NCBI GenBank assembly: GCA_902494245.1 | Contig: CABUSR010000014.1 | Coordinates: 1 to 47,187, forward strand | From: an uncultured Collinsella sp. | GTDB taxonomy: Bacteria; Actinomycetota; Coriobacteriia; Coriobacteriales; Coriobacteriaceae | Direction: 5' to 3' | Length of the DNA stretch: 47,187 bases | Part shown: positions 15,472 through 23,279 of the stretch, piece after piece | Layout: the number at the start of each line of letters is the position of its first letter | How positions within the stretch are numbered: the first letter of the stretch is position 1 | Made by a program: the position numbers and the translations under genes | The notes under the pieces: generated by a model | Seen by the model: the letters and a program-made list of their open reading frames with translations, nothing else | Database searches by the model: none | What the model was told of the DNA's origin: nothing

Positions 15472-15664
15472 CCGCAGCAGCGTCGACAACCGATGTCGAG
15501 GTGACGCCGTGAGATGCCGTCCGCTCGACCAGCGCCGCCAAGCGCCCATCGGCACCGGCACGCCAAAGCCCTGCGATCGCCAGCACGATGGAAAGCAGTG
15601 CCACCGTGACGATGGCGTATTCGACCGTTGCCTGGGCAGATTCCTCGCGCAGGACATAATGCAT
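15446..15664 (-). CDS. Small Flp/TadE-type pilin-like protein
   Basis: A 72-aa protein: MHYVLREESAQATVEYAIVTVALL..., with the class III prepilin motif (A-Q-x-T-x-E-Y-A) and one membrane helix, then a short Ala/Gly/Val-rich tail ending KDIVLY. It lacks the long exported domain of the TadE proteins, so it may be a second pilin or a minor pilin. GGAGGGG lies 8 nt upstream of the ATG. It directly follows the membrane protein at 15666 (1-bp gap). Confidence 0.75.
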   Translation of the reverse strand: MHYVLREESAQATVEYAIVTVALLSIVLAIAGLWRAGADGRLAALVERTASHGVTSTSVVDAAAGAKDIVLY

Positions 15665-15665
15665 T

Positions 15666-16229
15666 TCACGACCCCTCCTTTGAGTTCGTTGTCTGCGGGG
15701 TCAGGCGGACCACACGCAGGCAACACGAAGTATCGCCAGCATCCGCGGCAACCGTCACCATATCGACCCAGCCGCGTCCGTCACGCACGATGGCGCCCCA
15801 CACGTTGCCCTTGATGTCGAGATAGCCGCTCAGAGCAAGTTGCGCCGTGGGCACCTCGCGATAGGCACGCAGCATATCTGCCGCCGCTTCGGTCATCGGT
15901 CGGCATTCGGACCATGCGAGACGAACAGCGACGGCATTGTTTGCAGATGAACCCGTTGCAGCGTCCGCTCGCTCGTCGAGTGCTTGCAAGAACGTTTGCG
16001 CCGTGACGGCGGCATTCGCATCGTCCGCGTCTCGCGCATCGTCTATTTGAGACGCCGCAGCCGAACCCGATCCCGCATCCGCGGCAGCCCCTAAACGTTG
16101 TTGCCGTGCTGCGTTAAGCCCCCAAACCGCCACTGCCACCGCCACGACCGCACAGGCGAGCACCAGCAACGCGCCGACGGGACGGGCGCCCTCTACAGGC
16201 TGTTGATGCCCTCGCTGATAGCGCTCCAT
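15666..16229 (-). CDS. Tad operon membrane-anchored protein of unknown function
   Basis: A 187-aa protein with one N-terminal membrane helix (about 18-40, VGALLVLACAVVAVAVAVWGL), then an Ala/Asp-rich linker and a globular extracytoplasmic domain (LDIKGNVWGAIVRDGRGWVDMVTVAADAG...). I recognise no family. Its start overlaps the end of flp by 37 nt, so a start further downstream is possible, and it precedes the pilin-like gene. Position suggests a pilus-assembly accessory component. Confidence 0.65.
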   Translation of the reverse strand: MERYQRGHQQPVEGARPVGALLVLACAVVAVAVAVWGLNAARQQRLGAAADAGSGSAAASQIDDARDADDANAAVTAQTFLQALDERADAATGSSANNAVAVRLAWSECRPMTEAAADMLRAYREVPTAQLALSGYLDIKGNVWGAIVRDGRGWVDMVTVAADAGDTSCCLRVVRLTPQTTNSKEGS

Positions 16230-16426
16230 AAATCTTGGACCTTGCCCTTAAATGCGACGATGGCAATGATGGCAATCACCACGAGCACACCGACTAGGAT
16301 GGCGTACTCGGTGGTGCCCTGCGCGCTCTCCTCCCGCAGCAGTTCTTCGGCACGCTGGCGAGCGTGAATTGACTGGCAAAACGCCAAGCTCCAGACCTTG
16401 TCAACAACGTCAGTCATCGTATTCAT
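16193..16426 (-). CDS. flp: Flp-type pilin
   Basis: A 77-aa major pilin precursor. The leader is unusually long (~36 residues, MNTMTDVVDKVWSLAF...LLREESA), followed by QGTTEYAILVG with glutamate at the expected +5 position of class III prepilins. The hydrophobic polymerisation helix VLVVIAIIAIVAF and a short C-terminus (KGKVQDLWSAISEGINSL) complete it. GGAGG lies 5 nt upstream of the ATG. No prepilin peptidase (CpaA/TadV) is present in the locus, so one must be supplied elsewhere in the genome. Confidence 0.9.
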   Translation of the reverse strand: MNTMTDVVDKVWSLAFCQSIHARQRAEELLREESAQGTTEYAILVGVLVVIAIIAIVAFKGKVQDLWSAISEGINSL

Positions 16427-16436
16427 GTATTCCTCC

Positions 16437-17078
16437 CTACATCATCCCGCCTGCTCCCAGCAGCGGGCCCAATATGGACAGAAGCAACGCCGGCAAGATG
16501 AGCGTGCCGGTGGGAATCAGCAGCTTGACCGGCGCACGCTCAATCTCGCGCTCGACCGCGGCGCGATGGGCCGCGCGAATCTCGCGACTTTGGGCCGCCA
16601 GCGTCTCGGCAAGCGGGGCACCGAGAGCAAGCGCCTGCCCCGCTGTGATGGCAAAGGTCTCGAGCGCCCGCACATCCAGGTCGCGCGCGGCCGCCAGAAG
16701 CTCATCCTCTCGCGTCCCTACGCCCACCCGCCATGCCATGCAGGCTCGCTCAAGGCGGAGCGCCAACGTCGATCGGCGATTGGCGCAAAAAACCTCAAGC
16801 GCCGCATCGAACGAAAGGCCGGCCGAAAGCCCCAGACGCACCACGTCGATCATCTCGGACACCTCGCCGAGCGACACCTGCGCCGTACCACCCGTGCCGA
16901 GCATGCCCCTCAACCGTGCTACCAGGACATCGGTCACCGATCGGGCAGCCGCAACAACCAGCAGCGCCTCGCGTTTGCAGACCTGGGCGATCTTGCATGC
17001 GTCCGCACGATTGAGCCCTGTCACGATAAACACGCTGAGCGCGCACAGGCATGCCGCGACCCCGACCAGGGCGCTCAT
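16437..17078 (-). CDS. tadC: Tad inner-membrane platform protein TadC
   Basis: A 213-aa T2SSF-type protein: an N-terminal membrane helix, a cytoplasmic helical domain (LGEVSEMIDVVRLGLSAGLSFDAALEVFC...) and a C-terminal hydrophobic hairpin (PVKLLIPTGTLILPALLLSILGPLL). With TadB it forms the membrane platform driven by CpaF. The ATG at 17078 overlaps the tadB stop (ATGA). It is shorter than TadB and lacks a clear third helix cluster, which is common for TadC. Confidence 0.88.
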   Translation of the reverse strand: MSALVGVAACLCALSVFIVTGLNRADACKIAQVCKREALLVVAAARSVTDVLVARLRGMLGTGGTAQVSLGEVSEMIDVVRLGLSAGLSFDAALEVFCANRRSTLALRLERACMAWRVGVGTREDELLAAARDLDVRALETFAITAGQALALGAPLAETLAAQSREIRAAHRAAVEREIERAPVKLLIPTGTLILPALLLSILGPLLGAGGMM

Positions 17079-18001
17079 AGCTCCACCCGCATAATGCGTC
17101 GGATGACCACCAGGGCGACGGCGTTGAGGGCAAGTCCCAGTACCACGGCACCGGCACCCGCCGGCGTTGCAAGGCCGCGGCGAAAGTCGGCCGAAAGCAG
17201 CGCCAGCACCGCGCACATACCCGCCGGCATCGCCGAGACCATGTGTGCCGACATACGAGCCTGCGATGTCTTGACGTCCAAGCGGCGCTTGAGCTCAATG
17301 CGCTCCCCCACCATGCTCGACGCCTCGGACAACAGGTCGGCAAGCGGGGCACCGGTTCGCTGCGACACCTTGAGCGCCAAGGTGACAAGCGAAAGGCCGG
17401 GGGCATCGATACGGTCGAGTAGGTCATCCAACGCATCAGTCGCCGAGACGCCGCAGTCGATCGCCGTCGCCACGCGCAAAAACTCGGTATGCACCGGCTC
17501 TTGCGCGTGAGTTCCCACAAACCTCATGCCCTGGGCCAGCGAATGACCCGAGGCGAGCGACATAGAGAGCGCCGTAAAGGCCTCGGGCATGGCTTCTTCC
17601 ACATCGTGTTGCTCGCGGCGACGGTCGAAGGTGTCGCGAGCGGCGCCTACGCCAAACGGTGCGAGCAGCCCCAGGACAAAGCCGATAGGCGACAGCGATA
17701 CGACAGTCAGGGCAATGCCGCAGACGCCACTCGACAGCAGCAAGCATGCCAGGCGCACCTCGTCATCCTCGATGACAAGGCCAAGGCGATGTACTGGAAC
17801 CAGCGCCGCCCAAGAGCGGGCGATCTTTTTTAACAGGTCGTTATCTACCAGCCCGCGCGGCAGCCTCTCGGCAACCGACTCAAGCGCATGGCTGACCAGC
17901 TCCGCCGGCGACACGCGCGGCGCACGAGGCTCCGCCCCGCACGCCACCGCGGCAGAAAGCCCCGTTAAGCCCCCTACGACGAAGGGCACAACGATCTCCA
18001 T
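17075..18001 (-). CDS. tadB: Tad inner-membrane platform protein TadB
   Basis: A 308-aa T2SSF-domain protein. Membrane helices lie near residues 1-20, 85-120 (two segments), and a C-terminal pair (MVSAMPAGMCAVLALLSADF and GAGAVVLGLALNAVALVVI). The central helical domain EAMPEAFTALSMSLASGHSLAQGM is the F-domain signature. It starts 28 nt inside cpaF and ends overlapping tadC. Confidence 0.9.
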   Translation of the reverse strand: MEIVVPFVVGGLTGLSAAVACGAEPRAPRVSPAELVSHALESVAERLPRGLVDNDLLKKIARSWAALVPVHRLGLVIEDDEVRLACLLLSSGVCGIALTVVSLSPIGFVLGLLAPFGVGAARDTFDRRREQHDVEEAMPEAFTALSMSLASGHSLAQGMRFVGTHAQEPVHTEFLRVATAIDCGVSATDALDDLLDRIDAPGLSLVTLALKVSQRTGAPLADLLSEASSMVGERIELKRRLDVKTSQARMSAHMVSAMPAGMCAVLALLSADFRRGLATPAGAGAVVLGLALNAVALVVIRRIMRVEL

Positions 18002-19302
18002 TCGTCCACCTCCTCTTGCGTGAGCGTTCCCGAGCGCAGGCCCTCCGCGATAAACGGAGGCTCGCGATCGAGCGTCCAGGTGCGCGTGGCGGCATCGAAC
18101 GTCACGTAGCGCTCAAGCTCCACGCCGCCTGACGTGCCGCGCCGCACCCCCGAATAGGAGGACACGAAACGCCTGCCGTCCGCATGACGCTCGGACATCA
18201 CGATGCCGTCGAGCGCCATGGCAATCTGCTCCTCGATAAGCTCGCTCGGCAGATCGATGCCATAGCGCGCAAGCAACGTCAAACGCACCACGGTCTCCTG
18301 CTCGGTGCCCGCATGAAGCGTGGTGAGCGATCCGTCGTGCCCAGTGTTCATGGCCTGCAACATGTCGCAGCATTCCGCGCCGCGCACCTCGCCCACCACA
18401 ATACGGTCAGGACGCATGCGCAGGGCGTTGGTCACCAGGTCGCGAATTGTCACCGCGCCCTCGCCCTCAATTGAAGCCTCGCGCGCCTCCAGGCGAACCA
18501 CATGCGGGTGATGCGCAAACTTGAGCTCGGCGGAATCCTCGATCGTCACGATGCGCTCGCCGGTGGATATCTCGCACGACAGCGCGTTGAGCAGCGTGGT
18601 CTTACCCGATCCCGTGCCACCCGCAACCGCCAGATCTTGACGCAGCGACACCGCACACGACAGCAGCTGCGCATACCAAAGCGGTAGCGACCCCAGGCCC
18701 ACAAGCTCGTCCAACGAACAGATGCGGTCTGAGAACTTGCGGATGGTGAGGATTGGCCCATCGATCGCCACAGGCGGGATCACCGCGTTGACGCGATAGC
18801 CCGTCTTGAGGCGAGCGTTGACGATGGGGCTGCGCTCGTCGATGCGCCTACCCAGCGGCGAGATGATGCGGTCGATGAGCACGCGGATCTGTTCATCGTC
18901 CTCAAACGCATGCTCGATGGGATATAAGACGCCGCCGCGCTCAAAGAAAGCCGAGCGACAACCGTTGACCATGATCTCGGTGACGGTGTCGTCCTCGATG
19001 AGCGGCTGCAGCGGGCCCAGGCCCACCACGTCATCCAAAATCTCGTCAATGATGGTCTCGCGCTCGGGCGTCGCCAGGTCGATCGCCTCCTCCACGTTGA
19101 GCGCCGCCTCCACCGCAGGACGCAATTCCGAGCGGGCGCGCGCCGGATCGATGTATGCGCTGATACGCGCCACCTCGTCATAGCCCATGCGGTCCATCAC
19201 GGCGCGTTTGGTGCGGCGCTTGACGGCACGGTGGCGTCCCGCATCAACAGGCACTGTCGCCGCGGCCGCACCGGCTTCCTTAATCCTTGTTTGCAAACTC
19301 AT
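17974..19302 (-). CDS. cpaF: CpaF/TadA secretion ATPase
   Basis: A 442-aa type II/IV secretion ATPase that powers Flp pilus assembly. Walker A GGTGSGKTT is at 228-236, the Asp box reads TIEDSAEL, Walker B is DRIVVGEVRG, and the His box GHDGSLTTLHA follows. The N-terminal domain (residues 40-200) includes the LGPLQPLIEDDTVTEIMVNG block of this family. Overlaps cpaE by 4 nt and tadB by 28 nt. Confidence 0.96.
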   Translation of the reverse strand: MSLQTRIKEAGAAAATVPVDAGRHRAVKRRTKRAVMDRMGYDEVARISAYIDPARARSELRPAVEAALNVEEAIDLATPERETIIDEILDDVVGLGPLQPLIEDDTVTEIMVNGCRSAFFERGGVLYPIEHAFEDDEQIRVLIDRIISPLGRRIDERSPIVNARLKTGYRVNAVIPPVAIDGPILTIRKFSDRICSLDELVGLGSLPLWYAQLLSCAVSLRQDLAVAGGTGSGKTTLLNALSCEISTGERIVTIEDSAELKFAHHPHVVRLEAREASIEGEGAVTIRDLVTNALRMRPDRIVVGEVRGAECCDMLQAMNTGHDGSLTTLHAGTEQETVVRLTLLARYGIDLPSELIEEQIAMALDGIVMSERHADGRRFVSSYSGVRRGTSGGVELERYVTFDAATRTWTLDREPPFIAEGLRSGTLTQEEVDEWRSLCPSS

Positions 19303-20942
19303 CGCGAATCACCCTCGCGCGACCAGGGAAGACGGATGCGCGGGCGCTCGGTACGCGTCGCACGGTCGGTGACCATATCGCTCCAGGGACCGACGGCGCA
19401 GCCCAGCTCCACGAGCATCTTGCGCGCGGCTTCGCGCACGCTGGTGGCAAAAGCGCTGGTTTGGCCCACTGCCTCGTCAGCACGGCCGAATGCCATGAGC
19501 GCCGCCAAGTCCTGCCCGCCGTCGGCGATGCGGATCTTGGAGCTCAACGCGCAGGCAATCTCAAAGCGCATGGCGACGTCCTCGTCAGCGCCGCGCGCGC
19601 CAAACCGGTTGAATACGGCGCTCATGCGCGTACGCGGCACGCCCACACGGCTCGCCAGTTCGATAACGCGTGCCGCGGACGTCGCAGACGACACCGATGG
19701 ATCGCCCACGACCAGACAACGGTCGCTTGCCGCCACCGCGGCCGCCACGGCGTCACCCCAAAAGACCGAGGTGTCGACAAGAACCACGTCGGATTCGCGG
19801 CGCAAGACGTCGAGCAGCAGCTCTACCGGACGCGCCATGAGCTCGGCCTGTTCGGGCGCGGCGACCGGGCCCCAAAGCGTGACGCCCGGAGCCACGCGCA
19901 TCGAGGCGGCCACGATGTCCGATTCGGCAAGTGCGCCCGCAGCCGATGGCTCGATAAGCGTCGCCATGTCATGCGGGGCATCGGCACCCAACAGGTCGTA
20001 GAGGTTTCCAAACATCAGGTCCAAGTCGAGCACGGCAGCGCGCAGGCCCAGCAGCGACGCCGCGTGCGCCATGGCGGCGACGATCGTCGACTTGCCGCAA
20101 CCGCCCGAACCCGAGACGGCGCAGACAACCGGGGCTCGATGCGACGAAGCGGCGGCATCCGCCGACGGCGTGGGGGCAGGCGGCGCCGGCACGGGCGGCA
20201 ACGTCCCTGTCTCCCCGGCAGCGCTCATATGCTGCGCCCAAGCCGGCATGGCAGGCTGCTCGGTCCGCGGGGCCGAATCTGGGGACTTCACGGTCGCATC
20301 GACACGAACATTGTCGTTCCCGGCAAGTCCCTCAACCCCGTCGAGCTCATCGACCAGGCTCACGCCATGCACGTATCCCATATCTACAGCCAAAAGATCC
20401 TCGCCATACGGCACCGGCTCTCCGACTTCATCGTATGCAAGGGGGTCCCGGGGACACCGACCATGCTCGGCTTCCGCTTTTCCACAATCATCAACACGCG
20501 GGCCTCTTGTAGCGCGAGGCGCCCCGGGTTCCCTATCAACAAAAGCATCGGGCTCAATCGTCATACACCGGCCGTAATCAACCGTTCCCTCGCCCGCGCG
20601 CCCGTTGCCGCATATGCTGCGCGCAGCGATAACCTCGGTCGCCCCTGCGCGAAACAGCCCCTCGATATCCGAAGGATCGAGCGTCTCTATCAGTACGACC
20701 ACGCGGCTCACGCGGCCCTCGGCCGTCAGGCGCGCAACGGTCTTTCGCACGTCTTCGGCATCGAACAGGGCTGCCGCGATAATCGCCGCCCCGCGACGCG
20801 ACGGAAACGCCCGCGCCATGGACACCAGCCCATCCAGGTCGCCCACGCGAAGCACCTGCGCGCCCGCATCGCGACCCTCGACTTCCCGCTGCAGCAATCC
20901 GTAATCACCACACGCGCAGCATGCAAGCCAGATCGCCTTCAT
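19299..20942 (-). CDS. cpaE: CpaE-like pilus assembly ATPase
   Basis: A 547-aa MinD/ParA-type protein. The N-terminal ~110 residues resemble a degenerate receiver domain (RVVVLIETLDPSDIEGLFRAGATEVIAA). A long, low-complexity linker with several cysteines (about 110-265) precedes the P-loop SGSGGCGKST (278-286) and a deviant Walker A ATPase domain (VLDLDLMFGNLYDLLG, VLVDTSVFWGD). In Tad systems CpaE localises the apparatus. ATG at 20942 overlaps the cpaB stop (TGATG). Cysteines in the linker and the extended length are unusual. Confidence 0.88.
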   Translation of the reverse strand: MKAIWLACCACGDYGLLQREVEGRDAGAQVLRVGDLDGLVSMARAFPSRRGAAIIAAALFDAEDVRKTVARLTAEGRVSRVVVLIETLDPSDIEGLFRAGATEVIAARSICGNGRAGEGTVDYGRCMTIEPDAFVDREPGAPRATRGPRVDDCGKAEAEHGRCPRDPLAYDEVGEPVPYGEDLLAVDMGYVHGVSLVDELDGVEGLAGNDNVRVDATVKSPDSAPRTEQPAMPAWAQHMSAAGETGTLPPVPAPPAPTPSADAAASSHRAPVVCAVSGSGGCGKSTIVAAMAHAASLLGLRAAVLDLDLMFGNLYDLLGADAPHDMATLIEPSAAGALAESDIVAASMRVAPGVTLWGPVAAPEQAELMARPVELLLDVLRRESDVVLVDTSVFWGDAVAAAVAASDRCLVVGDPSVSSATSAARVIELASRVGVPRTRMSAVFNRFGARGADEDVAMRFEIACALSSKIRIADGGQDLAALMAFGRADEAVGQTSAFATSVREAARKMLVELGCAVGPWSDMVTDRATRTERPRIRLPWSREGDSR

Positions 20943-21601
20943 CACTCGTCGCCTCCGCTCTTTTTGCCGCGCACCGTGGCGGGAATCGTCAAACTGACCG
21001 TCCCCTTGCCCGAGGCCCCCAGCAATTCCTTAACGTCTTCGGGGTCGGCCGCCAGCGTCACCCATTCGATCTTGCCTTCACGCGTGGCGCCGGCATCTTC
21101 GCTGGTATCGATTACGCGCGCGCCGCACAGCCGATCGGTCACGCCGTCCTTTTGCACGTACACGTCCACGTAGCTGCCCACGCCCGTGGCGCCCCCGACC
21201 GAATGCTCGGCATCGACCGCCACCGAAACGGCGACCTTGCCTTTGGGCACCTCGAGCGTGTGGGTTTCGGCCTTGGTGTAGACATCGCAAATCACGGCAT
21301 TTTTAGGGATGCGCGAGGTCGTCACGTCGCCGCGCACCTGGCGCAGCTCGGTCGCCGCATCGCGCGGCAACAGGCTCGCCAGCCATTCCTGGGTTATGAC
21401 ATTGGTCTCGTCGAGGGTCTCGCCCACATCGATATCACGCGCCGCGACGCACACCTCGACGCGATCGCCGCCATACTTGGCCAGCGTCTCGGCCTGGACC
21501 TGCTCAGCCTGCGAGCGAATCGACGATGCGTAGACCATGCAGAGCAGCGCGGCGAGCACACCCGCGATTAGACTGATGGCGATGCGCTTGCTCTTGTTCA
21601 C
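20942..21601 (-). CDS. cpaB: CpaB/RcpC family pilus assembly protein
   Basis: A 219-aa protein: N-terminal membrane helix (RIAISLIAGVLAALLCMVYA), then an SAF-type domain (VEVCVAARDIDVGETLDETNV...) and a RcpC-like C-terminal domain (GSYVDVYVQKDG...). It is the first gene of the Tad operon. GTG at 21601 is chosen because AGGAG lies 6-10 nt upstream; the alternative TTG at 21616 would place that RBS inside the gene. No secretin gene is present, fitting a monoderm Tad system. Confidence 0.9.
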   Translation of the reverse strand: MNKSKRIAISLIAGVLAALLCMVYASSIRSQAEQVQAETLAKYGGDRVEVCVAARDIDVGETLDETNVITQEWLASLLPRDAATELRQVRGDVTTSRIPKNAVICDVYTKAETHTLEVPKGKVAVSVAVDAEHSVGGATGVGSYVDVYVQKDGVTDRLCGARVIDTSEDAGATREGKIEWVTLAADPEDVKELLGASGKGTVSLTIPATVRGKKSGGDE

Positions 21602-21687
21602 GGCCGCTCCTCTCAAGGTAGCACCGGGCGGATGCCCGTAGCACCATTGTCCGAGCGGGCAAGCAGCAAAACGGTGCGATCGCGATC

Positions 21688-21763
21688 TTGGTTTTGAGTG
21701 TCAAACCAATTGCCGACCAAAAGCTGACCGGCCCGTCAAGCTCGTGGCAAGGTTTTGGTCAGC
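21688..21763 (-). promoter_or_regulatory. Upstream region of the Tad operon with inverted repeats
   Basis: A perfect TTGACA (-35 candidate, 21699-21704) lies inside a TTGGTTT/AAACCAA inverted repeat (21688-21694/21703-21709). Further upstream GACCAAAA (21715-21722) faces TTTTGGTC (21753-21760), with a nested GCTGACC/GGTCAGC pair. No good -10 is seen 16-18 nt downstream, so transcription may need an activator. This sits in the gene-free stretch 21602-21853. Confidence 0.4.
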
Positions 21764-21801
21764 ACGTCAGCAAAACGCACGTTTAGGGGCGCATCGGCAA
21801 T

Positions 21802-21836
21802 AAAAAAGCTGCCTCCCGTACCATTGGGAGACGGCT
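21802..21836 (-). terminator. Terminator of rsgA
   Basis: Minus-strand AGCCGTCTCCC/GGGAGGCAGCT stem with wobble pairs, followed by TTTTTTA. Confidence 0.75.
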
Positions 21837-21853
21837 GTCATAGGTAGATTCAA

Positions 21854-23038
21854 TTACAGATGGACATCGGGATCGAGCATCTGAGCACTCACACGCATGG
21901 ATGACGCCAGGTTTTGGAACGTCTCCAGGCGCAGGCTGTCGATTTGCCCGGCATCCTCGGCCTCGCGAACGGCGCAGCCCGGTTCGTGGGTATGCGTGCA
22001 GTCGCCAAACCGGCACGCACGCGACGCCTCGACGATCTCGGGAAACGCGCGTGCCAAGCCCCGCTCATGCCCCACGAGCGGCAGACTGCGCAGGCCCGGC
22101 GCGTCAGCAATAACGCCGGCTTCGCCCGGCAGCGCCACCATCACGCGCGCGACCGTGGTGTGGCGACCCTGGTCATCGCGCTCACGTACGCCGCCGGTCG
22201 CCAACGTATCGTGACCCAGCAGCGCGTTGAGCAGCGTCGACTTGCCAGCACCCGATTCACCCAAGATCATGGCGCAGCTCCCGGCGGGCACGCAGGCGCG
22301 CACCTCATCCAGGCCACGACCCTCGGCAGAGGACGTCACGATCACGCGCACGTCCGGACCCACCAAGCGGTGCACACGGTCCAGATCGCGCTCGAGCTCA
22401 TCGGCGTCGCAGCGGTCGGCCTTGGTGAGTACCACCACCGGCTCGGCATCGCAGTCGAGTGCCAACACCAGCGAGCGCGCCACGCGGTCGAGCAGTACCT
22501 CGCCGGCGCCGAGCGCCTGCACGATCAGCACGATATCCACGTTGGAGCAAAGCACCTGACGCTCGCCGCGAGCGCGTCCGCGCCAGCGCTCAAAACTCGT
22601 GCGGCGTGGCAGCACGCACTCGATCACGCCCATGTCGTGCCCGGGCGCACGACGCACCGCCACGCGGTCGCCCACGGCGGGCAGCAGAACCTCGTCCTCG
22701 CCACGCGACTTGGCAAACCCCACGGCATGCTCGGCACGAAAGGTGTCATCGGCAGTCGCCACCAGCGGAAACCCACGATCCAGGCGCACCACGGCACCAA
22801 GCTGCATCTGCTCGGGCTCCTCGGCCCGAGCACAAAAATCATCGAAGGCAGCCCGCTGAGCATCATCGACCGGCAGATCGTCGAACGCCGGAACATCCTG
22901 CAGCGCATCGAGTCCCGGCACGCTTGCCAGCAGTTCCTCGGCAGACGCGGGAGCTTCGGTCGCAAGCTTCCGACGACGATCGCGCTTAGCCCGCGCCCCC
23001 GTCGTCTTTTTCTTCGCCTTAGCCTTAGCCTTGCCCAC
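21854..23038 (-). CDS. rsgA: Ribosome small-subunit GTPase A
   Basis: A 394-aa circularly permuted GTPase involved in late 30S maturation. After a basic N-terminal tail (KAKAKAKKKTTGARAKRDRRRK) and a ~60-residue extension, an OB fold (about 80-165) is followed by G4 TKAD (205-208), G1 GESGAGKST (260-268), G3 DAPGLRSL and a C-terminal zinc finger CRFGDCTHTHEPGC. GTG at 23038 is chosen for GGAGG 5 nt upstream; the longer frame runs through the ATPase terminator region. The family is usually ~300 residues, so the N-terminal extension is notable. Confidence 0.94.
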   Translation of the reverse strand: MGKAKAKAKKKTTGARAKRDRRRKLATEAPASAEELLASVPGLDALQDVPAFDDLPVDDAQRAAFDDFCARAEEPEQMQLGAVVRLDRGFPLVATADDTFRAEHAVGFAKSRGEDEVLLPAVGDRVAVRRAPGHDMGVIECVLPRRTSFERWRGRARGERQVLCSNVDIVLIVQALGAGEVLLDRVARSLVLALDCDAEPVVVLTKADRCDADELERDLDRVHRLVGPDVRVIVTSSAEGRGLDEVRACVPAGSCAMILGESGAGKSTLLNALLGHDTLATGGVRERDDQGRHTTVARVMVALPGEAGVIADAPGLRSLPLVGHERGLARAFPEIVEASRACRFGDCTHTHEPGCAVREAEDAGQIDSLRLETFQNLASSMRVSAQMLDPDVHL

Positions 23039-23087
23039 AAGCGCCTCCCAGCACCACAAATCAAAACTGAGCAGGTATTTTACCCAC

Positions 23088-23123
23088 AAAAAAGAGCTGG
23101 TCGAGCAAACGCTCGACCAGCTC
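23088..23123 (-). terminator. Terminator of the P-type ATPase gene
   Basis: A perfect 13-bp stem (23094-23106 with 23111-23123), a 4-nt loop, and TTTTTTG on the minus strand. Confidence 0.9.
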
Positions 23124-23165
23124 ACATACTTTCCCTTAGCCAATGGTCCCGAGAGGTTATCCGAA

Positions 23166-23256
23166 GGCCCGCCCGCCGGGAGGGGTTTCTTCTGAGCGAT
23201 CCCGCAGCGCGAAGCGCGAGGACCAGCGAAGAAGAAACCCCGCAGGCGGTCGGGCC
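23166..23256. repeat. Long imperfect inverted repeat
   Basis: Left arm 23166-23193 and right arm 23230-23256 pair over about 27 positions (GGCCCG, CCGCC, GGGGTTTCTTCT against AGAAGAAACCCC, GGCGG, CGGGCC), with a GC-rich ~36-nt centre containing GCGCGAAGCGCG. It lies between the ATPase stop and its terminator, so it is transcribed. Likely a dispersed hairpin element. Confidence 0.7.
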
Positions 23257-23279
23257 GGTGGGAAGGATGGCCTTTCGAC

